Positions 44,356 to 52,115 of a stretch of DNA of 64,000 bases are shown here, piece after piece. How positions within the stretch are numbered: position 1 is the first letter of the stretch; each line of letters begins with the position of its first letter. Both the position numbers and the translations under genes were made by a program. Below the pieces are notes generated by a model. It made no database searches. It saw nothing but the letters and a program-made list of their open reading frames with translations, and was not told where the DNA came from. This DNA is from AP-16 sp963755055 (lineage in GTDB: Bacteria > Pseudomonadota > Alphaproteobacteria > Rhizobiales > Xanthobacteraceae). The stretch lies in NCBI GenBank assembly GCA_963755055.1, contig CAVWIS010000021.1, positions 62,001 through 126,000 on the forward strand. The letters run 5' to 3'.

Positions 44356-45561
44356 GTGCCTGCGTCCCGGCAGAGCCGGTACGGGCTCGATCTCACCAAC
44401 TTCTTCGTCGCCGACGTGCAGACCGGGTTCGGCTCCCTGGTGGCGTTCTATCTGGCGAGCCTCGGCTGGTCCCCGCAGGCGGTCGGAATGGCGCTGACCG
44501 TGGACAGCCTCGCCTCCGTTTGCGGCCAGGCGCCGGCCGGCGCGCTCGCCGATGCGGCGAGATGGAAGCGCGGTCTGGCGGCCATCGGCATCATCGCGGT
44601 CGCGTCGGCCGCGCTGGTCCTGGCGTTCGCACCGACCCCCGTGCTCGTCTACGCCGCCCAGGCGGTGCACGGCTTCGGCGGAGCGCTGACGACGGCGGCG
44701 ATCGCCGCGATCTCGCTCGGCCTGGTGGGCCGCTCCAGCATGTCGTTGCGGGCCGGCCGGAACTATCAGTTCAGCGCGGCCGGCAACGCGCTGACCGCCG
44801 GCGCCATGGGCGTGCTCGGCCGGGTGTTCTCCACCCGAGCGATCTTCATCGCGGCCGCGGCGCTCTCGCTGCCGGCACTGATCGCGCTCGCCCTTATCCG
44901 CCCGCGGGAGATCGACTACGCGCGGGCGCGCAACGCCGGGACCGGCGAGGCGGCCGGGAGGTTCAGCCGCGTCGTCGATCTGCGGAAGAACCGCAACCTC
45001 CTGGTGTTCGCCGGGGCGGTCGTGCTGTTCCAGCTCGCCGACGCCGCCATGCTGCCGGCGATCGGCAACCGGCTCGGCCAGGACGGCGCGGGATCGCAGG
45101 TCCTGCTGATGTCCGTGCTGATCGTGATCCCGCAGGTCATGACCGCGGTGCTGGCGCCCTGGGTCGGATATTATTCGGAGCGCATCGGCCGCAAGCCGCT
45201 GCTACTCGTGGGGTTCGGCGCGCAGATCGTCCGCGGGCTTGCGCTTGCGGTCTCCGACAGCGAGGCGGCGCTCGTGCTCTCGCAGGTCCTCGACGGGGTG
45301 AGCGGCGCCGTGGTCGGCGTGCTCACGCTGCTGGTGGTCACCGATGTCACGACCGGAAGCGGGCGCTTCAATCTGGCGCGCGGCGTCGTCGGGACGCTGA
45401 GCAGCCTTGCGGCGTCCGCAAGCACCGCCGTGGCCGGCGTCCTGATGCAGCACTTCGGCGCGTCGGCGGGGTTCCTGGCGATGGCCGCCGCCGCGGTCGC
45501 GGCGACGCTGGTCACCTGGCTGCTGCTGCCCGAGACGAAGCCGGACAAATATCTCGATTGA
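44356..45561 (+). CDS. Major facilitator superfamily transporter
   Basis: From GTG 44356 the product has 401 residues and about 12 transmembrane helices. SRYGLDLTNFFVADVQTGFG starts helix 1. The loop 2-3 region GALADAARWKRGLAAIG is the MFS GxxxD(R/K) motif in variant form, and YYSERIGRKPLLLVGFGAQI is its second-half copy. An in-frame TTG at 44284 with GAGGAAAA upstream is an alternative start. Substrate unknown. Divergent from the TPR pseudogene. Confidence 0.9.
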   Translation: MPASRQSRYGLDLTNFFVADVQTGFGSLVAFYLASLGWSPQAVGMALTVDSLASVCGQAPAGALADAARWKRGLAAIGIIAVASAALVLAFAPTPVLVYAAQAVHGFGGALTTAAIAAISLGLVGRSSMSLRAGRNYQFSAAGNALTAGAMGVLGRVFSTRAIFIAAAALSLPALIALALIRPREIDYARARNAGTGEAAGRFSRVVDLRKNRNLLVFAGAVVLFQLADAAMLPAIGNRLGQDGAGSQVLLMSVLIVIPQVMTAVLAPWVGYYSERIGRKPLLLVGFGAQIVRGLALAVSDSEAALVLSQVLDGVSGAVVGVLTLLVVTDVTTGSGRFNLARGVVGTLSSLAASASTAVAGVLMQHFGASAGFLAMAAAAVAATLVTWLLLPETKPDKYLD

Positions 45562-45886
45562 GTAGAGTCGGGCAAAAGCTCTTAGCAGTTTGTGAGTGCT
45601 TTGAGGCGTCGGAGCGGTTGGGAGGGGGAGAAACGGGATCGTGTTGGTGTTCGTTCGACATAGTGTTCCCTTGTAGAAGTTGCCAGTTCGGCCGCGCGTC
45701 GGCGCCGATCATGCCGCAGGCGGTGCACACCATGCGCGGTCCGAACGCCGGCACGGGCACCTCATCGCCGTAGGCATCAACGCTGAACGTGATGCTGCGG
45801 TGGCACGCTAGGCAATAGACCGAGAGCGACCGCACACCGTTCTGGCGCATGTTTCCGAGCGTCATAGGCGGGCCGACCGGCTTCAT
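45512..45886 (-). CDS. Conserved small rhizobial protein with CxxC motifs
   Basis: From ATG 45886: KPVGPPMTLGNMRQNGVRSL, CLACHRSITFSVDAYGDEVP, FGPRMVCTACGMIGADARPN. The two CxxC pairs suggest a zinc site. This exact layout recurs in Bradyrhizobium. The C-terminal 45 residues after ADARPNW look unrelated and overlap the MFS 3' end, so the tail may be a read-through. Function unknown. Confidence 0.7.
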   Translation of the reverse strand: MKPVGPPMTLGNMRQNGVRSLSVYCLACHRSITFSVDAYGDEVPVPAFGPRMVCTACGMIGADARPNWQLLQGNTMSNEHQHDPVSPPPNRSDASKHSQTAKSFCPTLLNRDICPASSRAAAAR

Positions 45887-45977
45887 GCCGGTGATCCCAT
45901 CGGTGGCGAGGTGTGGTGCCGACCTTGGGGCGTTGGTGCCGATTGCCTTCGGCCTGGGCCCCTTCGGGGCCGATCTC

Positions 45978-46043
45978 CACAGAGGCAAGCGGCCAACTGA
46001 TCGTACAACCACCCATCAAGGTCATGAACTGCCGCCGTCCCAT
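45978..46043 (-). pseudogene. Signal-peptide fragment of a PF04392 substrate-binding protein
   Basis: MGRRQFMTLMGGCTISWPLA is the typical start (RRREFITLLGGAAAWPLA-like) of ABC_sub_bind proteins, followed directly by unrelated sequence. The rest of the gene is gone. Confidence 0.5.
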
Positions 46044-46368
46044 CCAGCGAACAGTATGGCGTGGCCCTGCGTTCCGATCCGGGTCTGCTCTTGAGCGTCC
46101 ATGCCGATACCCCGCTTTTTGGTCGGCCACTCTACCGCGAGCGCCGGACCGGAGTAACCCCCGTGTGGACGGTAGCCTCCCATCAAATGTAAAACACTCC
46201 GCAGGCCGGCTCTTGGCACAAGGCCGACCCACCCCGGTCGGCCCGGCACGGGTCCGGTCACTGGGGTACATCGGCCCCGCGAGGCAGGCCGTCGACGCGG
46301 CCGGAGTTCTCCCGCTTGTGACCCGAAGCGGCTGTCGTCGGCCCAACTGTTTTGCGTTGCGAGATTTC

Positions 46369-46640
46369 TTATTCGATCACCTGGTCGGCGCGCAACAGGA
46401 TCGACGGCGGCACAGTGGCCGAGCGCCTTGGCTGTCTTGGCATTGAGAACCATCTCAAATTTGGTCGGCACCTGAACCGGCAGGTCAGCTGGCTTTTCGC
46501 CCCGGAGAATGCGATCGACATAGGAGGCGGAGCGGCGAAAGATGTCCACTGGGTCGGGTCCGTAGGAAAGCAAACCGCCGTCTCTAGTAAAGACGGAAAC
46601 TGAATACACCGCCGGTACGTTGTTTCGGGCCGCCAGAGAT
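46369..46640 (-). pseudogene. C-terminal fragment of a PF04392 substrate-binding protein
   Basis: Reads SLAARNNVPAVYSVSVFTRD, GGLLSYGPDPVDIFRRSASY, VDRILRGEKPADLPVQVPTK and FEMVLNAKTAKALG, then shifts frame to TVPPSILLRADQVIE and stop at 46369. That is the last third of an ABC_sub_bind protein, with one indel near the end. The upstream two thirds are absent. Together with the signal-peptide fragment it implies two tandem gene copies once lay here. Confidence 0.75.
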
Positions 46641-46680
46641 GCGATTGGCGCGCGATGCTAGCAGGATTACCCGGAAAGCG

Positions 46681-46785
46681 TCATAATTCGAAAATGTCTC
46701 GGAACATGATCTCCCACCCGTGGCGCTCGACGACCGCCGTTAGTTCCCGGCGCTGATTTTCGACAGTCTGCTCGTTGGAGCCCGC
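46681..46785 (-). pseudogene. N-terminal fragment of a serine recombinase
   Basis: NEQTVENQRRELTAVVERHG followed by WEI is the first helix of a resolvase-type recombinase. The preceding strand with catalytic serine is frameshifted and the sequence stops after MFRDIFEL. Remnant only. Confidence 0.5.
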
Positions 46786-47296
46786 GCCAGCGAGAGCGTA
46801 ATCTTGCCCCCGGTGCCGACGAGCACTGGGCAGCAATTGCTGAAGGGGCGCGCCGGGCTTCCCTTCCGGCAACGGAGTGCCGCCCGGTGGCATCGCAACT
46901 GGACCGCCAGTCGGGCCGGGGCTGATCGGCGGACGTTCGGCTTCCTGCTGTCTCGTGGCAACATCGGGTTTGACCAGGAGCCCGGTCGCCTCGCTGGCCG
47001 AGATGGTCACCACACGCTGACGCAGTGTCTGGGGTCTCGTTGACGCAGAAGCGCCCGGCTCGTGTTCGTCGAGAGCGCTCCGAGCCGGAGTGGGTGAGAC
47101 TCGTGGCGATGCTTCCTACGAGGATGCCCGCTCGCGCCAACCCTCTCTCGCCGGGACGCCGTCGGGCCTGTCGGTGGGAGTGGCGCACGCGAAGGACGGA
47201 CCCGGCCAATCCAGCCGTCCCGTCACCGGGTGGATAGCATGCAGGCGTCAGCGCGCAGGTACAGAATGCCTAAATTGCACTGGACTCTCGTAAAAA
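46786..47296. other. Decayed stretch without a supported gene
   Basis: The minus strand reads KPDVATRQQEAERPPISPGP and PVAMPPGGTPLPEGKPGAPL, a proline-rich fragment that looks like the end of a larger protein, but no intact gene. Nothing else recognised. Confidence 0.4.
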
Positions 47297-47417
47297 GAGG
47301 GTCGCCGTGGATTGGCGACCCTCGCTTGGCCATTCCGAATCAGGTATGATCATGCCGTCCCTTTGGTGGGACGTTTCCTCCCGAGACTTGGCGCCCCGCT
47401 GTGGCGGGGCTTTTTTT
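47297..47417 (+). ncRNA. Candidate structured RNA: three hairpins ending in a terminator
   Basis: Stem 1 GAGGGTCGCC (47297-47306)/GGCGACCCTC (47314-47323), perfect 10 bp with loop GTGGATT. Stem 2 CGTCCC (47356-47361)/GGGACG (47368-47373) with loop TTTGGT, followed by TTTCCTCCCG. Stem 3 is the terminator at 47393. The surrounding genes are decayed, so a terminated transcript of this shape suggests an sRNA or a relic attenuator. TAAATT at about 47270 could be a -10 box; no good -35. Confidence 0.5.
47393..47417 (+). terminator. Rho-independent terminator
   Basis: GCCCCGC (47393-47399) pairs with GCGGGGC (47404-47410), loop TGTG, then seven T. Confidence 0.92.
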
Positions 47418-47556
47418 GACGCCCGACCATAAATCGGTTCGCGTGAAGACGGGAGGGATTTTTTTTTCGATTTTGCTAGGAACATTACGGCCGGCAGGGC
47501 GTTTGGGCGCCATCACCATCCTATGTCAACATTTAACCGTTTGGTGGTGGGACTAC

Positions 47557-47754
47557 GTGGAGAAGCGAGATTGGTACCGAGACAGAGCCGTGGAATGCAT
47601 CCTTGCTGCCGAGGATATTCGAGACCCTGTGGAGCGGATCAAGTTGCTCGAAGTCGCACAGCAATGGATCAAACTGGCGGAATACGTGGTCAGTCGGCTT
47701 GAAGAGGGAACTCCACATCGCCGGCCCGATGATGGCAACCACACTGATAACTGA
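47557..47754 (+). CDS. Small hypothetical protein, 65 aa
   Basis: From GTG 47557: EKRDWYRDRAVECILAAEDI, then RDPVERIKLLEVAQQWIKLA. A helical hairpin of the kind often seen in rhizobial small proteins (RDWYRxRAxEC...LLxxAxxWxxLA). GGTGGTGGG is upstream. Function unknown. Confidence 0.65.
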   Translation: MEKRDWYRDRAVECILAAEDIRDPVERIKLLEVAQQWIKLAEYVVSRLEEGTPHRRPDDGNHTDN

Positions 47755-48245
47755 ACGGTTTCTCCATCGAGATTCTGAGGGGTTGCGGGCCGGCTACTCC
47801 TGGCGAAGGCTTGGCGGCCCCGACGAACCCTGATCTCGAACGACGACGGACAGGATCTTGTCGCCGAGCCTCGAAAGATCGTTTGGCGCCACGTACGGTC
47901 CCACTACCATGCCGCGCCACCGCCCAGCGGCCCGTCCCACACGCCAAGGCAACCGACGCGCCGGCCGCGGGTCGGCATTGTTTCCTCGGTCGGCAGGCCG
48001 CCCTTGATCAGCCGCTCCGGCGCCCTGCGCATGCATCACCACGCTGGCGCACGCCCTGAGATGCGGATTCCGACGATGTCGCCCGGGTGTACCGATTTGA
48101 AGTCGCCCGGGGATACCGGGATGATCTCGCCCACCTCTCCGATTTGATGTCGCCCGGGGGTAAAACTGTCTGGCCGGTTGGTTCTCTGGCATCGGCCAAG
48201 CCGGTTGGTCAACCTTGAATCGCGGCTTGAATCTCTTCTTGTGCT
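47755..48245. other. Repeat-bearing intergenic stretch
   Basis: Three spaced copies of a 19-bp sequence: GATGTCGCCCGGGTGTACC (48075-48093), GAAGTCGCCCGGGGATACC (48099-48117) and GATGTCGCCCGGGGGTAAA (48146-48164). The last two are also preceded by the same CGATTT. No supported gene. Confidence 0.55.
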
Positions 48246-48434
48246 GCCGTTGCTGTGCAGATCCTTGGTGCCGGTGAGAATCAAGGTCGTTGCCTTGATC
48301 GCGGCGAGCGCCTTATCGGTGTCGCGGTTAAACCCGGGCGTCGTGCCGACATCGTGCTTCTCAGCCATGGCGATGACCGCCTCGCTGGTGATCGTGGAGT
48401 CGGCACTTCCTGTCCACGCGAGAAGCTGGTTCAA
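48246..48434 (-). pseudogene. Fragment of an alpha/beta hydrolase (homoserine acetyltransferase-like)
   Basis: The translation VIAMAEKHDVGTTPGFNRDT followed by DKALAAIKATTLILTGTKDL matches the region leading to the catalytic Asp strand in MetX-like alpha/beta hydrolases. Neither the nucleophile nor the His region is present. Confidence 0.5.
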
Positions 48435-48543
48435 TGCCGGTCCGGCCGCGCTAGTCTCGACCCATCTGTTCGGGCGACATCCACCTTACTCGCGGAGCGA
48501 GGTGGAAAATGGGTGCGTTCGCTTACTTCGGAAGGACGACAGG

Positions 48544-50226
48544 ATGCGGGCAGTGTTCGTCGGTGCGGGAATGGGCGGGTTGATGGCGGCGTTGGCGCTG
48601 CGACAGTCCGGCGTCTTCGCATCGGTTGATATTTACGAGCAGACGAAGATGCCCAGCACTGCAGGCGCTGGGTTGAACGTTCCGCCCAATGGGGCGCGGA
48701 TATGTCGTTGGCTGGGGGTCGACCTCGATGGCGGGGATCCCAAGGGCCGCGATGGGGTGATAGACGGTGGCCGGGCGGCAATTCTGGAGTCGACACGGCA
48801 GTTCAACGCGGATGGGAGCGTGACAAAGAGGCCGTTCGATCATGTCACCGCCGCGGGCGACGGCGCCGGGTTTCATCACATGCACAGGCTGGACCTGTTG
48901 ATGTGCCTGTATAAGCGGGTGTTCGAGTTCGGTCCCGACAGGGGGGCGCCGTGCCCGATCACCGTGCACATGGACTGCAGGCTGACACACTTGCGTCAGA
49001 CCGCCGGCGAGGTGACCGCGACCTTTTCGAATGGTCGAACAGCCACGGGAGAGGTTCTCGTGGGTGCCGACGGGATCAACTCTGCCACGTTGCAGCTGGC
49101 GTGGCCGAACCCGCGTCCCAGGCGCTGGACTGAGGTGACTTGCTTTCGTGGGCTCATTCCGCGGACGGTGGTCGCCTCGCTCCGCAAGGCTGACGGCAGC
49201 CAGCTGGACCATAATCCCATCAACTCCTTCAGCATGGACCGCCATCGGACCGACAGGAGCGGGGCGACAACGTACTGGGTGCGCGGCGGCGAGTTGTTGA
49301 ACGTGTGGATCGCCCGTTATGAGCCCAACTCTGCCGCGTTCGAGCAGGAGGAGGGGGACTGGTTTCCCGTCAGTCAGGAGGAGATCCTTCGCGAGGTGGG
49401 CGAGGCATTCACGGGGAGCGCCAGTAAAGACGACCTACTCGCTCTGGCGGGGGCGATCGTTCGTCCCACGAAGTGGGGCCTCTACGATCGTGACGCGCTC
49501 GAAACCTGGGTGCAGGGCGGCATCTGTCTGCTCGGGGATGCGGCGCACCCGATGCTTCCCACGTTTGGCCAAGGCGCCGCGCAGTCCTTCGAGGACGCCG
49601 CCGCGCTCGCTAGCGCCTTCGCCCTGCACGGCCGCAATGTGGGTACAGCGATGTTGCACTACGAACGCGTGCGGCATTACCGCGCCACCCGCTTCCAACT
49701 CGGCTCCAAATTCGCCTTCGATCACTTGCGGACCAAGGACACCGCTGCGCAGAAGGCGCTACTCGAGACGCTCGACGAACGGGTCAGCCCAGCCTTCGCC
49801 CACGACAAGCGCGGCGGCGAGGACGACTCCTGGATCTACGCGTACGACGCCCGCAATATCGGCGCCGAATTGCCTCCCAAGAGATTAGGACCGTGGGACT
49901 TCCGCCGAGCCACCAAGGCCGACTACGCCGCGATCACCCGCAAGCTCTGGATGCCAGCTGCTCCCGCCAAAGGTACACGCCCCATCACGCGCGGCGAGGT
50001 CGCCCTGCACAACACCCGAGACGACTGCTGGATCATCATCTCGGGAAAAGTTTACGACATCACCGAGTGGGCACCCCATCACCCTGGTGGCGCTGGAATC
50101 GCCCGAATGTACGCCGGCAAGGAAGCCACTGCGGAATTCGGTGACTACCACAGTGCCGAAGCTGTCGCGCACATGGCTCATTTCTGCGTCGGCGATCTCG
50201 TCGATACTCCAACCAACTTGCCGTGA
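48544..50226 (+). CDS. FAD-dependent monooxygenase fused to a cytochrome b5 domain
   Basis: A 560-residue protein. Residues 1-400 are a group A flavoprotein hydroxylase: GAGMGG (7-12) for FAD, the GADGINSATL segment, and the GD motif LLGDAAHPMLPTFGQGAAQ. Residues about 480-560 are a cytochrome b5 domain: DDCWIIISGKVYDITEW, HHPGGAG with heme ligand His513, and probably His536 (GDYHSAEA) as second ligand. Group A hydroxylases normally take electrons straight from NAD(P)H, so a covalent heme partner is unusual. Aromatic or terpenoid substrate likely. GGAAGG before ATG 48544. No operon partners. Confidence 0.93.
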   Translation: MRAVFVGAGMGGLMAALALRQSGVFASVDIYEQTKMPSTAGAGLNVPPNGARICRWLGVDLDGGDPKGRDGVIDGGRAAILESTRQFNADGSVTKRPFDHVTAAGDGAGFHHMHRLDLLMCLYKRVFEFGPDRGAPCPITVHMDCRLTHLRQTAGEVTATFSNGRTATGEVLVGADGINSATLQLAWPNPRPRRWTEVTCFRGLIPRTVVASLRKADGSQLDHNPINSFSMDRHRTDRSGATTYWVRGGELLNVWIARYEPNSAAFEQEEGDWFPVSQEEILREVGEAFTGSASKDDLLALAGAIVRPTKWGLYDRDALETWVQGGICLLGDAAHPMLPTFGQGAAQSFEDAAALASAFALHGRNVGTAMLHYERVRHYRATRFQLGSKFAFDHLRTKDTAAQKALLETLDERVSPAFAHDKRGGEDDSWIYAYDARNIGAELPPKRLGPWDFRRATKADYAAITRKLWMPAAPAKGTRPITRGEVALHNTRDDCWIIISGKVYDITEWAPHHPGGAGIARMYAGKEATAEFGDYHSAEAVAHMAHFCVGDLVDTPTNLP

Positions 50227-50380
50227 CTGGCCACGCTGAGTGGCCGGTATTCCAGCGGTTCAGCGCGCAGCGGCCGTAGTCGGCGCCGCGCGTCCGTAAC
50301 TCGGTCAAACGCCGCCAGCGGGCATTCCCGCTCCGGAGGCCCGGTATGGCGAAGAAAGTCGAGGAAATATGGGCTTTTTC

Positions 50381-50455
<75 letters not shown>

Positions 50456-50692
50456 ATCCCGGGCGGGGCAGAGACACTCGTTGGTCCGCCCCGGACGGTG
50501 GCGTTCCTTGCCACAAGGGCGCAACCGGTGCAAGCGATCCGGGGCGCCGTGACGGCGATTTGGCCCGAAATCCCCTTGAAGATACGAGCGAATTCGTCGC
50601 CGCCGGGCTTGAACCGCCGGGGGTGGCCGCACGACCAATCCTCAAGGAGCGACCGGACCTGTTGCGTCCGGCGAGCTGGCCGGAGGGTTGCA

Positions 50693-51373
50693 TTGCGGTT
50701 GCGAAGGAAATTCGGCGCCACCCTGCAGGCGAGCCTTTTCGCGATCGTCCTCAGCGTGCCGCTGCTTCACGGCTTCGCGTTCCCGACCATGCCGCTGTGG
50801 ACCCGCACGGTGCCGTCGGGGTCGATGAAGCCGACGCTCTACGACGGCGAGTACGTGCTCGGCTTCGCCACGTTCGATGCGGCGGCGCCGGCCGGCCGCG
50901 GCGACGTCGTGGTGTTTGCCCTGCCGAAGGACCCCTCCACCGAGTACGTCAAGCGGGTGGCGGGCGTGCCCGGCGACCGCGTGCAGATGGTCGACGGCCG
51001 GCTGCACATCAACGGCCAGCCGGTGAAGCGCGATCGCGTCGGGGATTTCGCGGAGACGAGCCTCGGCAACACCCAGTTGTTCACCCGCTGGCGCGAAACG
51101 CTGCCGAACGGGGTGAGCTACGAGACCATCGATTTCGTCCAGCCCGGCCTCTACGGCAACACGGCGGTCTTCACCGTGCCGCCGGGGCACTACTTCATGC
51201 TCGGCGATAACCGGGACAATTCGCTCGACAGCCGGATGCTGGCGAAAGTCGGCTATGTTCCGGCGGAGAACATCGTCGGCCGCGCCGGCATCGTCTACTT
51301 CTCGATCGACCATTCCGCACCGTTCGGGCTCGGGCGGGTGCGCTGGAGCCGGCTGTTCACCATCGTGCGATGA
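50693..51373 (+). CDS. lepB: Signal peptidase I
   Basis: A 226-residue S26 peptidase removing signal peptides at the inner membrane. One N-terminal membrane helix (about 8-28) is followed by the catalytic serine motif TVPSGSMKPTL with Ser44, the general base Lys87 in EYVKRVAGVPGD, and the box GDNRDNSLDSR. TTG 50693 has GGAGG 6 bp upstream, so this start is preferred over the long upstream frame that overlaps the tRNA region. Smaller than typical enterobacterial LepB (one anchor helix), as in many alphaproteobacteria. A paralogue is usual in these genomes. Confidence 0.88.
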   Translation: MRLRRKFGATLQASLFAIVLSVPLLHGFAFPTMPLWTRTVPSGSMKPTLYDGEYVLGFATFDAAAPAGRGDVVVFALPKDPSTEYVKRVAGVPGDRVQMVDGRLHINGQPVKRDRVGDFAETSLGNTQLFTRWRETLPNGVSYETIDFVQPGLYGNTAVFTVPPGHYFMLGDNRDNSLDSRMLAKVGYVPAENIVGRAGIVYFSIDHSAPFGLGRVRWSRLFTIVR

Positions 51374-51391
51374 ACCGCTGCGTCCCCGTCC

Positions 51392-51721
51392 TCACACGTT
51401 GATCTCGACGAAGACCCGCTTGTCGTCCTCGAAAAGCTTGGCCGCCATGCGGGCGATCAGATAATCCCAGTTCTTTCTGTTGTAGCTGCTCAGCATGGAT
51501 CTCCGCAGCGCCTGCGCATGGGACAGCTTCGGGTCGGCGGCGGGTGCCGCGAAGGTGCCGGTCATCAGCGCGACTGCGCTCTTTGTGTGGACCTCCCAGT
51601 TTGAGACAAGAAGCGAACGCCCGCCGGCATGGAGGAACGCACGCGCGAGCCCCGACAGCGCCTCAGTCCCGGGCACCAGCGAACGGAGGCCAGCCGAGCT
51701 TGCGCCGCGCTCCACCGCCAT
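51392..51721 (-). pseudogene. CHAT-domain C-terminal remnant
   Basis: LVPGTEALSGLARAFLHAGG, then SLLVSNWEVHTKSAVALMTG is the end of a CHAT (caspase-like) peptidase domain. The catalytic His-Cys part is upstream and absent. The last 30 residues (YNRKNWDYLIARMAAKLFED) differ from the usual HPxFWAPFVVVG ending. So it is either a remnant or a recombined small gene. Confidence 0.6.
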
Positions 51722-51832
51722 TCACCCGCGCGCCGCGGCAGGTGCAATGCGGGCTGTTCCCGCACCGCAATACGGTGTATCATGCTATCTTCCTGCTCGA
51801 CGGATCGAGCCGTCCCTTCAAGGGAGAGTGCA

Positions 51833-52111
51833 ATGTCGGCCAAGCTGGGATTGCTGGGCGTTGTCCTTGCCATGTTCGCGCTGCCCGCCCACGCCGTGCA
51901 GTTCTACATCGTGCAGGACAGCGAGCAGAAGCAATGCTCGGTCACCGAGCAGGTGCCGGTGGGCGAGAAATACGCGGTCGTCGGCGACGGCGCGTACGGG
52001 GATCAGCAGGTCGCCCGATCCGAGATGAATGCCTTGTTCGTCTGCAACAAGACGAAGGACGATTCCAGCAGCGCGCCGCCGGAGCGGTCGGCCGAACCCG
52101 CCAAGCCGTAG
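51833..52111 (+). CDS. Small secreted protein, 92 aa
   Basis: Signal peptide SAKLGLLGVVLAMFALPAHA, then mature VQFYIVQDSEQKQCSVTEQV and a second Cys (NALFVCNKTKDD), likely one disulfide. Proteins of this form are common in Bradyrhizobium. AGGGAGAG is 5 bp before ATG 51833. Function unknown. Confidence 0.8.
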   Translation: MSAKLGLLGVVLAMFALPAHAVQFYIVQDSEQKQCSVTEQVPVGEKYAVVGDGAYGDQQVARSEMNALFVCNKTKDDSSSAPPERSAEPAKP

Positions 52112-52115
52112 ATCG

